Shown here in pieces: positions 1 to 5,520 of a stretch of DNA of 11,798 nucleotides. Source of the DNA: an uncultured Collinsella sp. (GTDB lineage: Bacteria > Actinomycetota > Coriobacteriia > Coriobacteriales > Coriobacteriaceae); assembly GCA_902470365.1 (NCBI GenBank), contig CABRFZ010000040.1, positions 1 through 11,798 of the forward strand, read 5' to 3'. Each line of letters begins with the position of its first letter. Position 1 is the stretch's first letter. Under the pieces are notes generated by a model. It worked only from the letters and a program-made list of their open reading frames with translations. It ran no database searches and had not been told where the DNA came from. The translations under genes and the position numbers were made by a program.

Positions 1-46
1 TCTGTCCATATTGGGCCCGCTGCTGGGAGCAGGCGGGATGATGTAG
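1..46 (+). CDS. C-terminal tail of a TadB/TadC-like (type II secretion F family) protein, partial
   Basis: Reading from base 2, the frame gives LSILGPLLGAGGMM and stops at the TAG at 44-46. Only 14 residues are visible. A hydrophobic, glycine-rich C-terminus directly before an Flp pilin gene fits the TadB/TadC membrane platform proteins, which in Tad loci usually precede the pilin. The stop lies next to the ribosome binding site of the following pilin gene, which fits a shared operon. The identity rests on position and composition alone; any membrane protein would look similar. Confidence 0.4.
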   Translation, partial: LSILGPLLGAGGMM

Positions 47-56
47 GGAGGAATAT

Positions 57-290
57 ATGAACACGATGACCGACATTGCGGGCAAGGCTTGGAGCTGGGC
101 TTTTTGCCGGGCATTCCGCGCTCGCCAGCGTGCCAAGGCGCTGTTGCGGGAGGAGAGCGCGCAGGGCACTACCGAATACGCCATCTTGGTCGGCGTGCTC
201 GTAGTGATCGCGATTATCGCCATCGTCGCGTTTAAGAGCAAAGTCGAAGAACTATGGAACGCGATCAAAGACGGTATCAACAGCCTGTAG
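57..290 (+). CDS. Flp-type (Tad) type IV pilin
   Basis: This is probably the major structural subunit of the Tad/Flp pilus. The 77-residue protein has a basic, cytoplasmic leader of about 35 residues ending E-E-S-A, then Q-G-T-T-E-Y, then a hydrophobic helix (residues 42-59) and a short amphipathic tail (60-77). Cleavage between A35 and Q36 would put Glu40 at +5 and Tyr41 at +6, the arrangement expected of Flp and class III pilins, leaving a 42-residue mature pilin. That is a normal size for Flp. The leader is longer than usual. The start is chosen because GGGAGGA (46-52) lies 4 bases upstream; Met4 is a possible alternative. It follows a TadB/C-like tail, and a membrane protein gene overlaps its 3' end. 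Processing would need a TadV/EppA-type peptidase, which is not in the window. Confidence 0.85.
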   Translation: MNTMTDIAGKAWSWAFCRAFRARQRAKALLREESAQGTTEYAILVGVLVVIAIIAIVAFKSKVEELWNAIKDGINSL

Positions 291-817
291 GAGGCAGGCG
301 GCCTGTTGGTTCGCCGCTGGTGCTCGTCTGTTTGCTCGTGGCAATAGCGGTGACGCTTTGGGGACTGGGTGTTGCGCGACAGCAGCGTCCAGGCGCTACT
401 GCCGATTTGGGATCGGGCTCGGCGGCGGTGTCACAGGCGGAAGGCGCGGGAGATGTGGGAGGTCAGAATGCCGCCGTCACGGCTCGGACCTTTTTGCAGA
501 CGCTCGACGAGCGGGCCGCCAGCGCGACGGAGCCGTCTGCAGACAACGCGATCGCGGTTCGACTCGCATGGTCCGAGGACCGGCCGATGACCGAGGCAGC
601 GGCAGACCTGCTGCGCGCCTACCGCGAGGTGCCCACGGCCCAGCTCGCCCTGAGTGGCTATCTCGATATTAAGGGCAACGTATGGGGCGCCATCGTGCGC
701 GATGGGCGAGGCTGGGTCGACATGGTGACGGTTGCTGCGGATGCCGGCGATGCCTCGTGCCGCCTGCGTGCCGTGCGTCTGGTTCCGCAAGCAACGGAAT
801 CAAAGGAGGGATCGTGA
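254..817 (+). CDS. Unrecognised single-pass membrane protein of the Tad operon
   Basis: I do not recognise this 187-residue protein. Its N-terminus is polar and basic (residues 1-20), followed by one strongly hydrophobic segment (about 21-41), then Arg-Gln-Gln-Arg and a low-complexity Ala/Gly/Ser stretch (about 45-75). A folded-looking domain runs from about 77 to 180 (T-A-R-T-F-L onward, with G-Y-L-D-I-K-G and G-R-G-W-V-D-M). This predicts a cytoplasmic N-terminus and an external domain. It has no A-Q-x-T-x-E pilin motif. The ATG start overlaps the pilin gene by 37 bases and has only a weak upstream GAAGA; no better in-frame start exists before the membrane segment. It sits between two pilin-like genes, and the next gene's ribosome binding site lies inside its last codons. 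A pilus assembly accessory or anchoring role is inferred from location only. Confidence 0.7.
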   Translation: MERDQRRYQQPVGGRRPVGSPLVLVCLLVAIAVTLWGLGVARQQRPGATADLGSGSAAVSQAEGAGDVGGQNAAVTARTFLQTLDERAASATEPSADNAIAVRLAWSEDRPMTEAAADLLRAYREVPTAQLALSGYLDIKGNVWGAIVRDGRGWVDMVTVAADAGDASCRLRAVRLVPQATESKEGS

Positions 818-818
818 A

Positions 819-1037
819 ATGCATGATGTCCTGCGTGAGGAATCTGCTCAGTCGACCGTCGAATACGCCATCGTCACCGTGGCGCTGTTGTCGATTGTGC
901 TGGCGATTGCGGGGCTTTGGCGCGCTGGCACCGATGGGCGCTTGGCGGCACTGGTCGAGCGGGCGGCGTCTCATGGCGTCGCTCCGTCGTCGGTTATCGA
1001 TGCCGCGACGGGTGCCAAGGACATCGCTCTGTATTGA
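819..1037 (+). CDS. Small Flp/TadE-like pilin
   Basis: A 72-residue pilin-like protein, probably a minor pilus subunit in the inner membrane or fibre. It has a 10-residue leader (MHDVLREESA), then Q-S-T-V-E-Y and a hydrophobic helix (about 16-34), followed by a 38-residue soluble tail. The A-Q-S-T-V-E-Y motif matches that of the first pilin, so the same peptidase probably cleaves between A10 and Q11. The start at 819 is well supported: AAGGAGGG (803-810) lies 8 bases upstream, whereas in-frame ATGs further upstream (732 and later) lie inside the preceding gene and lack such a site. Its tail is longer than that of a typical Flp pilin and it lacks the usual C-terminal pattern, so a minor or pseudopilin role is more likely than major subunit. 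Confidence 0.78.
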   Translation: MHDVLREESAQSTVEYAIVTVALLSIVLAIAGLWRAGTDGRLAALVERAASHGVAPSSVIDAATGAKDIALY

Positions 1038-1743
1038 TATCGCGTGCGAGGATCGGGCGCAGTCTACGGTCGAGGCCGCCTTTTTGCTGCCGACGTTTTT
1101 GACGCTTATCTTGCTCGCGTTGCAGCCGGTGTGCCTGCTCTATACGCGCGCGGTCATGGAGTCTGCCGCCGCCGAGACCGCGCGGCTTATGACCACGACG
1201 ACGGTTGAGGACGACGATGACCTTAAGGAGTTCACTCGCCGCAGACTTGCCGCGGTGCCCAACGTCTCGATTTTTCATGCCGGTGGGCCGCTGTCGTGGG
1301 ATATCGAGTTGGGGCGGGCCGGTGCCGGCGGCGTTTCGTCCGTGTCCGTTACCGGCGAGGTTAAGCCGCTGCCCGTGATCGGTGCATTTGTGCAGGCCAT
1401 GGGCAGTGCGGGTGAGGGCGGCTATGTCGAGCTCAAGGTCGACGTCTCGTATCGATCGCGTCCCGAATGGCTGGAGGGAGATTATGATTCATGGATTGCT
1501 GCATGGGATTGGGCGCTGCCTGTTGCGGGCGACGCAAGGGTTTGCGGCCCGCCGTCGACCAGGCGCTCGCCGCAAGCGGGGCGGCTTTATGGGCCGTGCC
1601 GGTATCGACTTGTTTATCGAAGACGGCGCCTATACCACGCTCTCCTCTGCGGTTGTCATTCTGGTGGTGCTTACGCTGCTGTTTTCGTCGACCGCGGCGA
1701 TATGGAGCATGTCGCGCGCCGGAGACACCCAGGTGGCGGCTGA
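1000..1743 (+). CDS. TadE-like pilus assembly pseudopilin with extended C-terminus
   Basis: A TadE-like minor pilin. The recognisable part has E-D-R-A-Q-S-T-V-E-A-A-F (A20/Q21), then a transmembrane helix (about 26-46, F-L-L-P-T-F-L-T-L-I), then R-A-V-M-E-S-A-A-A-E-T-A-R as in the TadE family. A beta-rich external domain ends near 'DYDSWIAAWD' (around base 1510). The start is uncertain: ATG 1000, ATG 973, GTG 1012 and even ATT 1033 are in frame, all overlapping the preceding gene, and none has a clear ribosome binding site. The frame stays open to the TAG at 1741-1743, 260 bases into the next gene. That tail (R-R-S-P-Q-A-G-R, R-R-R-R and so on) reads like a shadow translation of the next gene, so a stop near 1512 may have been lost or misread. 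TadE identity is good; both ends are doubtful. Confidence 0.68.
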   Translation: MPRRVPRTSLCIDIACEDRAQSTVEAAFLLPTFLTLILLALQPVCLLYTRAVMESAAAETARLMTTTTVEDDDDLKEFTRRRLAAVPNVSIFHAGGPLSWDIELGRAGAGGVSSVSVTGEVKPLPVIGAFVQAMGSAGEGGYVELKVDVSYRSRPEWLEGDYDSWIAAWDWALPVAGDARVCGPPSTRRSPQAGRLYGPCRYRLVYRRRRLYHALLCGCHSGGAYAAVFVDRGDMEHVARRRHPGGG

Positions 1744-3649
1744 TAGCGGTGCACTGGCGGGCGCCAACGTGGTGTCGTCCTATCACACGGCCGCCACGGT
1801 GGTGGATGCGAGCATTTTGAGTTTGGGCCTGGCGGGGTTTGCCACGATCGGCACCGGCTTGGTCGCCATCCTCATTCCGGGCGCCGAGGTCGTTGGCAGC
1901 GATATCATCGACACGGGGACCAAGATCATTAAAACACGCAACAAGTTTGCCAAAAGCGCGTCAAAGGGATTGCAAAAGATCGAGACCGCCTTGCCGTATC
2001 TGGTTGCCGCGCGCGCCATGCAGGCAGTATCGGCGCAGGATACCGACGGCGTGACCTATACCGGTACGGCGCTTGCCGTGCCCAGGACATCCGAGTCGGA
2101 TTTCGTTGCGCTCGAAGGATCCGAAATCTCGACCGATGCCATTAAAGATGCGTCGGAAGATCTGGAGCGCGCGGCCGAGGAGCTACAAAAAGCATCGGAG
2201 GAGACGGCGAAGGCCAAAGAGCGCGCCTGGCTTGCGGATTGCGGTGGGTCGGATAAAGGTTCGGTCGGCAGCTGTTCGTGTATGTGGGAGCGCGCAAAAA
2301 GCCTAACGGATCTCTCCGGTGTTCAAAATCCGCATTACGCTTCGAGCGTTACGTGGGAGCCCCAAGTTGCCCTTGATCGCGCGAAGGACTACTACCATTG
2401 GCGTCTGACAAATGAAAAACCCCAAGGCTCGAGTGTCGAGATGAAGGCGGAGTCCGCCGCGCGTAAGGCGTTTTATACCTATGCGAGCGCGGAGGTCGAT
2501 CGGGCATATATAACCGAGAACGGAGACAGGGTTTCCTCCTATATTCCGCTGCTGCCGCGTAACTCTGATGAGGTTCGGGCGACGGAACTCTATACCGACG
2601 CGGTGTGGCCGACGAGCGTGAACGATGGCAAGGCGTATCTGCATTACGGGACGACCTGTCCTAACTATAAGAAAGGAACGCCGAGCGGATTTGCTTCGGT
2701 TGCCGATTACGATGGACAGGACAAATGCAGTAAATGCCATTTTGGCGTTTCGTCGCTTGGTGCTGTTGCGGCGCCTTCAACCTCCATCGAAAACGGCTTC
2801 GAGTATCACTTTGACAAGTTTAAAGACGCCCTGGAGGACTACGTCGACTGTCGCAACAAGGAGCTTGAGCTCGAGCGTCAGACCGAGGACGAAGCCGACC
2901 GTGCGGGCAATGCGTTCGATACCGCCATCAAAGAACTTTCCGGTGAGCGCCCGCGCATCGCCCCGCCCGGTCGCAACGGCGTAGTCGCCTTTGCGGTCTC
3001 GGGCGCCATCTCCAGTCCCGACGAGCTCAACTCTTCGTTTAACACGGCAGTTGAGCTTGGCGATCGTGGTGCAATTTCTGCTGCAGTGCTGGCGCTCGAC
3101 GATGCGACCGCGCAGAACAACGTGCTCGCGCGTTTCTTCTCGACACTGGAGGAGCGTTCGGGCGGCGTTGTCGGCGTGCTCGACGGCGTTATGGATGTTT
3201 GGGGCCGCCTGCTTGTGGGGTACGGAGACATCCAGGGTGCGGCCGACGAGCTCATGGGAGAGCTGATCGGTGGCTTGGGAGGGGGTAGCGGCGCGTTAGG
3301 CTCCATCGCGTCCTGGCTCGGTGACACCGTCTCGTCCTCCGTGGCGGCGCTGGGACTCGAACCGTGCGATTTGCGTCTGCGAAAACCGGTGCTGACCGAT
3401 ACCGCCAATGTCATCAAAAGTCCGGGGTCCGATATCGTGGGCATCTCCAAAACTCAAGATACCCTGCGAAAAATCCCCTTGGGCGTGACTGACCCCAAGG
3501 CACTTTGCGAGGCCTTGGAATATCACGTCGAGCGCACCATCAGCGGTGCGGTGTTCACGCTTGCGAAGATCCCGCTGCCCGGCGGCGGCTCCATCCCGCT
3601 CACTGTCGATGTTGCCACGCTGGTGGGAGCTTTTGGCGGTGGGTCGTAA
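1484..3649 (+). CDS. Large TadG-like pilus assembly protein (Tad domain) with His/Cys motif
   Basis: A 721-residue TadG-like protein, probably anchored in the membrane with a large external part. A basic leader (1-40) precedes E-D-G-A-Y-T-T (46-52) and a transmembrane helix (about 53-74). Q-V-A-A-D-S-G-A-L-A-G-A-N (83-95) follows, the typical TadG signature 'Q-x-A-A-D-x-x-A-L-A-G-A'. A helical region rich in Glu, Lys and Ala lies near 214-247 and another near 445-490; both look coiled-coil-prone. Between them His387-x4-Cys392 and Cys415-x2-Cys418-His419 form a possible metal or redox site. The C-terminal part (about 560-721) is rich in Gly and hydrophobic residues. GGAGG (1473-1477), 6 bases before ATG 1484, fixes the start; an upstream in-frame ATG (1382) lies inside tadE. 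It overlaps the next gene by one base (TAATG). Compared with typical TadG proteins it lacks an obvious von Willebrand domain. Confidence 0.8.
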   Translation: MIHGLLHGIGRCLLRATQGFAARRRPGARRKRGGFMGRAGIDLFIEDGAYTTLSSAVVILVVLTLLFSSTAAIWSMSRAGDTQVAADSGALAGANVVSSYHTAATVVDASILSLGLAGFATIGTGLVAILIPGAEVVGSDIIDTGTKIIKTRNKFAKSASKGLQKIETALPYLVAARAMQAVSAQDTDGVTYTGTALAVPRTSESDFVALEGSEISTDAIKDASEDLERAAEELQKASEETAKAKERAWLADCGGSDKGSVGSCSCMWERAKSLTDLSGVQNPHYASSVTWEPQVALDRAKDYYHWRLTNEKPQGSSVEMKAESAARKAFYTYASAEVDRAYITENGDRVSSYIPLLPRNSDEVRATELYTDAVWPTSVNDGKAYLHYGTTCPNYKKGTPSGFASVADYDGQDKCSKCHFGVSSLGAVAAPSTSIENGFEYHFDKFKDALEDYVDCRNKELELERQTEDEADRAGNAFDTAIKELSGERPRIAPPGRNGVVAFAVSGAISSPDELNSSFNTAVELGDRGAISAAVLALDDATAQNNVLARFFSTLEERSGGVVGVLDGVMDVWGRLLVGYGDIQGAADELMGELIGGLGGGSGALGSIASWLGDTVSSSVAALGLEPCDLRLRKPVLTDTANVIKSPGSDIVGISKTQDTLRKIPLGVTDPKALCEALEYHVERTISGAVFTLAKIPLPGGGSIPLTVDVATLVGAFGGGS

Positions 3650-4125
3650 TGGGCATTCGCACGGGCTTGCGCGAGGAGCGTGCCCAGGCGACGGTCGAGA
3701 TGGCCGCGGTCACGCCTGTCCTGCTCGTGCTGGCTCTCATCGCGTACAACGTCATGATCTTTGCCGGCGCGGCCGCGCGCTTCGACCGCGTGGTGCCCGA
3801 CATCGTGCTGGCACACGCTGTGGCGCCGGGCGGGGAGGGTGACGAGAGCTCCGTTGACGCTTCCGCGACCGTTCAAACTCAGATTCAGGATGCCATGGAG
3901 GGATATGACCTACAGGTCGAGGTCTCGAGCGAGCAAGGCACGGCGTCATCGGGTGGCGGCCTGCTCTCTCTTTCTGGCACGTTTAGGACCTATACCTGCA
4001 CCATGCACTACGAGCCGTGGCCGAGTTCGCTGAGCATCGCCGGCGTTTCCCTGGGGGCGCCGGCCGTGCTCACGCATGAACGTGCGGTGACGGTCGATCC
4101 ATGGCGTCCGGGGGTGGTCATGTGA
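3649..4125 (+). CDS. Second TadE-like pseudopilin
   Basis: A 158-residue minor pilin of the TadE type. The leader is 12 residues (MGIRTGLREERA), followed by Q-A-T-V-E-M-A-A-V-T-P and a hydrophobic helix (about 17-37, V-L-L-V-L-A-L-I-A-Y-N). The expected cleavage lies between A12 and Q13, placing Glu at +5. The external domain includes R-F-D-R-V-V-P-D-I-V-L-A-H-A, a Ser/Gly-rich linker near residue 100 and a beta-rich end. The start ATG overlaps the tadG-like stop (TAATG, 3647-3651), showing translational coupling; a modest GGCGGTGGG lies upstream. The 3' end overlaps the DUF192 gene. The A-Q-x-T-x-E motif ties it to the three upstream pilin-like proteins. Confidence 0.8.
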   Translation: MGIRTGLREERAQATVEMAAVTPVLLVLALIAYNVMIFAGAAARFDRVVPDIVLAHAVAPGGEGDESSVDASATVQTQIQDAMEGYDLQVEVSSEQGTASSGGGLLSLSGTFRTYTCTMHYEPWPSSLSIAGVSLGAPAVLTHERAVTVDPWRPGVVM

Positions 4126-4481
4126 CCGCGGTCTCGTCCTACATCGCCTACGCGCGGGCACTCAATAGGCTGGGTTGGACGCCGGCCGAGTTTGTGGTGG
4201 CGGAGTCGTTTGTCGTGCGCCTGCGCGGCATGCTGGGACGGCGTCCGGTTGCCGCCAACGGCCTGCCGCTCGTCATGGCGTTTCCACGCTGCTCTTCGGT
4301 CCATACGTGTTTTATGGCCTATCCCATCGACATCGCCTTCATCGATGCACGCGGCTACGTTCTCGTATGCTACGAAAACGTACGTCCATGGCGTATGTGC
4401 TCCTGCCCCGGCGCCTGGGCCGTACTAGAGCGTCCTTCAATCATTGTTTCGACCCCTGCTCTCCAACGCGTGCCGGCTTAA
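4122..4481 (+). CDS. DUF192 family protein at the end of the Tad operon
   Basis: A DUF192 (PF02643) protein of unknown biochemical role. The family pattern is visible: E-S-F-V-V-R-L-R-G-M-L-G-R-R near the start, then L-P-L-V-M-A-F-P, then the core H-T-C-F-M-A-Y-P-I-D-I-A-F-I-D-A-R-G, which matches the family's 'f-M-x-x-x-I-D-v-x-F-i-d-x-x-G'. It carries extra cysteines (C-S-C near the C-terminus) and has no signal peptide, although many DUF192 proteins are exported. At 119 residues it is normal in length. I prefer GTG 4122 because it overlaps the preceding stop (GTGA), implying coupling; ATG 4101 would add seven residues. The repeated pairing of DUF192 with Tad genes in Actinobacteria is my recollection. 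A link to pilus biogenesis is inference. Confidence 0.8.
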   Translation: MTAVSSYIAYARALNRLGWTPAEFVVAESFVVRLRGMLGRRPVAANGLPLVMAFPRCSSVHTCFMAYPIDIAFIDARGYVLVCYENVRPWRMCSCPGAWAVLERPSIIVSTPALQRVPA

Positions 4482-4484
4482 GAA

Positions 4485-4514
4485 TTGGCGACAGTGGACT
4501 TTCGTCATACGAAA
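4485..4514 (+). promoter_or_regulatory. Candidate promoter and 15-bp dyad operator of the toxin-remnant/antitoxin unit
   Basis: TTTCGT-CAT-ACGAAA (4500-4514) is a perfect inverted repeat with a 3-base centre. A weak promoter fits over it: TTGGCG (4485-4490), 17 bases, TACGAA (4508-4513). The dyad would cover the -10 element and lies 25 bases before the start of the toxin remnant. Ribbon-helix-helix antitoxins usually bind such dyads to repress their own operon, so this is a natural operator for the downstream gene. The dyad is seen directly; promoter and operator function are inferred. Confidence 0.45.
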
Positions 4515-4539
4515 TTGGGTAAGATGGAGGAGAAGATGC

Positions 4540-4620
4540 ATGGATGTTGAGATCCATCCCAACGCTAAAAAGCACCTGACGGAAGGGGTCGATGATGGGC
4601 AAGACGTATACGGCCGCTAA
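4540..4620 (+). pseudogene. Remnant of a toxin gene, N-terminal fragment (26 codons)
   Basis: A short open frame begins at ATG 4540, 7 bases after a strong GGAGGAG (4526-4532), and ends at TAA 4618-4620 inside the antitoxin gene. The first 15 residues, MDVEIHPNAKKHLTE, resemble the N-terminus of small toxins of the BrnT / RelE-like type seen beside ribbon-helix-helix antitoxins, which often start I-E-I-H-x-x-A-x-K-H. The remaining 11 codons only retranslate the antitoxin's translation-initiation region and start. An intact toxin would have about 80-100 residues. The simplest reading is an internal deletion that removed the toxin body and left its start and its 3' overlap with the antitoxin. 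It could instead be a leader peptide coupling translation to the antitoxin. The toxin resemblance is from memory, not a search. Confidence 0.5.
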
Positions 4621-4879
4621 TGGTCAGGTTGTAACGGATGAAATGATTGACGCGTGGTGCGAGTCGTACGAGCGCGGAGAGTTTCCGGATGGCGAACACA
4701 CCGTTGGTGGGATCGTGCATGGACGGCCCCCGCTCTCAGGTGAGGGGACGGCAACGCTGTCGGTCAAGATTCCTCTGGGAATGAAGGAGGCCATTCGTCG
4801 ACGGGCGGCTGCCGAGGGGATGACGCCAAGTGAGTTTGCCCGTGCGGCTCTGAGCGAAAAACTTCTTGCTGCCGGCTGA
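4592..4879 (+). CDS. Ribbon-helix-helix (CopG/Arc-type) antitoxin-like protein
   Basis: A 95-residue protein that looks like an orphan antitoxin and DNA-binding autorepressor. The C-terminal part (about 52-95) fits a ribbon-helix-helix fold: a strand T-A-T-L-S-V-K-I-P-L, helix 1 G-M-K-E-A-I-R-R-R-A-A-A-E-G and helix 2 T-P-S-E-F-A-R-A-A-L-S-E-K-L. The N-terminal part (K-T-Y-T-A-A-N-G-Q-V-V-T-D-E-M-I-D-A-W) is the acidic region typical of Coriobacterial and bifidobacterial antitoxins of this kind and would bind the toxin. Met1 at 4592 and Met2 at 4595 are both possible starts; AAGGGG (4583-4588) favours 4595. It overlaps the toxin remnant in another frame, the usual toxin-then-antitoxin arrangement. 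No toxin gene follows; tRNA-Phe comes next. Confidence 0.78.
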   Translation: MMGKTYTAANGQVVTDEMIDAWCESYERGEFPDGEHTVGGIVHGRPPLSGEGTATLSVKIPLGMKEAIRRRAAAEGMTPSEFARAALSEKLLAAG

Positions 4880-4918
4880 TGCCTCTGACGTGCCGATTTA
4901 TAGAACCGAGGCTGTGCT

Positions 4919-4970
4919 CAAAAACTTTTTTAAAATTCTCGGTTGACCGGAACGCGTCCTTGGTTATACT
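4919..4970 (+). promoter_or_regulatory. Promoter of tRNA-Phe with AT-rich upstream element
   Basis: TTGACC (4943-4948), 16 bases, TATACT (4965-4970) form a near-consensus sigma-70-type promoter about 33 bases before the mature tRNA. An A/T tract (4919-4937) directly upstream of the -35 looks like an UP element, common in stable RNA promoters. AACCGAG (4904-4910) and CTCGGTT (4938-4944) form a 7-bp inverted repeat overlapping the -35; its meaning is unclear. Confidence 0.75.
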
Positions 4971-5002
4971 AATCAAGCCTTGAAACAAGGCACACCTCAA
5001 AT

Positions 5003-5075
<73 letters not shown>

Positions 5076-5088
5076 CCTTGAATTGACT

Positions 5089-5118
5089 AGGACCTCTGCA
5101 AAGGGGTCCTTTTCTTTT
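5089..5118 (+). terminator. Rho-independent terminator of tRNA-Phe
   Basis: AGGACCTC (5089-5096) pairs with GGGGTCCT (5103-5110) over 8 bp including one G-T pair, with loop TGCAAA, followed by TTTCTTTT (5111-5118). It lies 13 bases after the tRNA and separates it from the repeat array. Confidence 0.85.
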
Positions 5119-5363
5119 ATCGAGGGCTCTGCGGAAATTGCGTCTCGGAATTTGGCTTCAGAGTGGGATGCGTTTTCCGCTTTGAGGCCGCTTGGGAAAG
5201 CGCGACCCGGAATCCGGCGTCAGAATGGGATGTGCTTTCCTTTTGCGGTCTTTGGCGGAAACTGCGTCCCAGATCCCGCGCTCAGAACGGGATACATTTT
5301 CCGATTGAGGCCTCGAACGGAAAATGCATCCCAGTCTTTTGCGAAAAACGGGATGCGCTTTCC
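5119..5363 (+). repeat. Alternating-inverted repeat array, exact 62-bp period
   Basis: Four copies of a forward arm (consensus GGAAAnTGCGTCCC) start at 5133, 5195, 5257 and 5319, exactly 62 bases apart. Four copies of the reverse-complement arm (consensus GGGATGCGTTTTCC) start at 5165, 5227, 5289 and 5350. Arms alternate about every 31 bases with spacers of 16-18 nt. One spacer type conserves TCAGAA, the other TTGAGGC. The bases 5119-5132 resemble the second spacer type, so the array probably begins near 5119. Neighbouring arms pair at 12-13 of 14 positions when G-U is allowed. Because 62 is not a multiple of 3, each unit falls in a different frame, so the array is not coding. Its layout resembles BIME/REP-type alternating palindromic elements; no family name is known to me. 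Confidence 0.85.
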
Positions 5364-5376
5364 GGCGCTTACTTCC

Positions 5377-5392
5377 GATGTGCGCGCACATC
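5377..5392. repeat. Perfect 16-bp palindrome
   Basis: GATGTGCGCGCACATC is fully self-complementary without spacer. It begins 13 bases after the last arm of the 62-bp array and lies about 94 bases upstream of the -10 candidate for the GH5 gene. No T run follows, so it is not a terminator. It could be a dimeric regulator site or mark the end of the repeat element. Confidence 0.6.
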
Positions 5393-5433
5393 TCGGCGCA
5401 CCAGCTCGTGCCCACCTGTCCCAGACATTCCTC

Positions 5434-5491
5434 CCACTTTTGCGCCACTTTGTAGACCGTTCGGTCGCCTGTCTGCATGCGCGGGTATACT
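5434..5491 (+). promoter_or_regulatory. Candidate regulated promoter of the GH5 gene
   Basis: TATACT (5486-5491) is a good -10 element 68 bases before the GH5 start. The matching -35 region is weak and is covered by the inverted repeat GACCG-TT-CGGTC (5455-5466), a form common among TetR-type operators. Just upstream, CCACTTT occurs twice with an 11-base period (5434-5440 and 5445-5451), one helical turn apart, which would suit a second regulator. The repeats are seen directly; promoter and operator roles are inferred. Confidence 0.45.
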
Positions 5492-5520
5492 CAAATCGAT
5501 AGATATGTCATGCAAGAGCG

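Noticed and set aside
682..999. Upstream extension of the tadE-like frame to 682
   Set aside because: The frame there overlaps two better-supported genes and gives Arg/Cys-rich sequence without pilin features.
4904..4944. 7-bp inverted repeat around the tRNA-Phe -35 as an operator or terminator
   Set aside because: The arms are short and 27 bases apart, with no T run after the second arm. It is noted under the promoter only.
5133..5363. CRISPR array
   Set aside because: The 14-nt arms alternate in orientation, the spacers of 16-18 nt are conserved rather than unique, and no cas gene is nearby.
5083..5502. 139-codon open frame across the repeat array, and the in-frame extension of the GH5 gene back to 5163
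   Set aside because: Both run through the 62-bp array, whose period is not a multiple of 3, and lack ribosome binding sites. They also cross the tRNA-Phe terminator or the GH5 leader signals.
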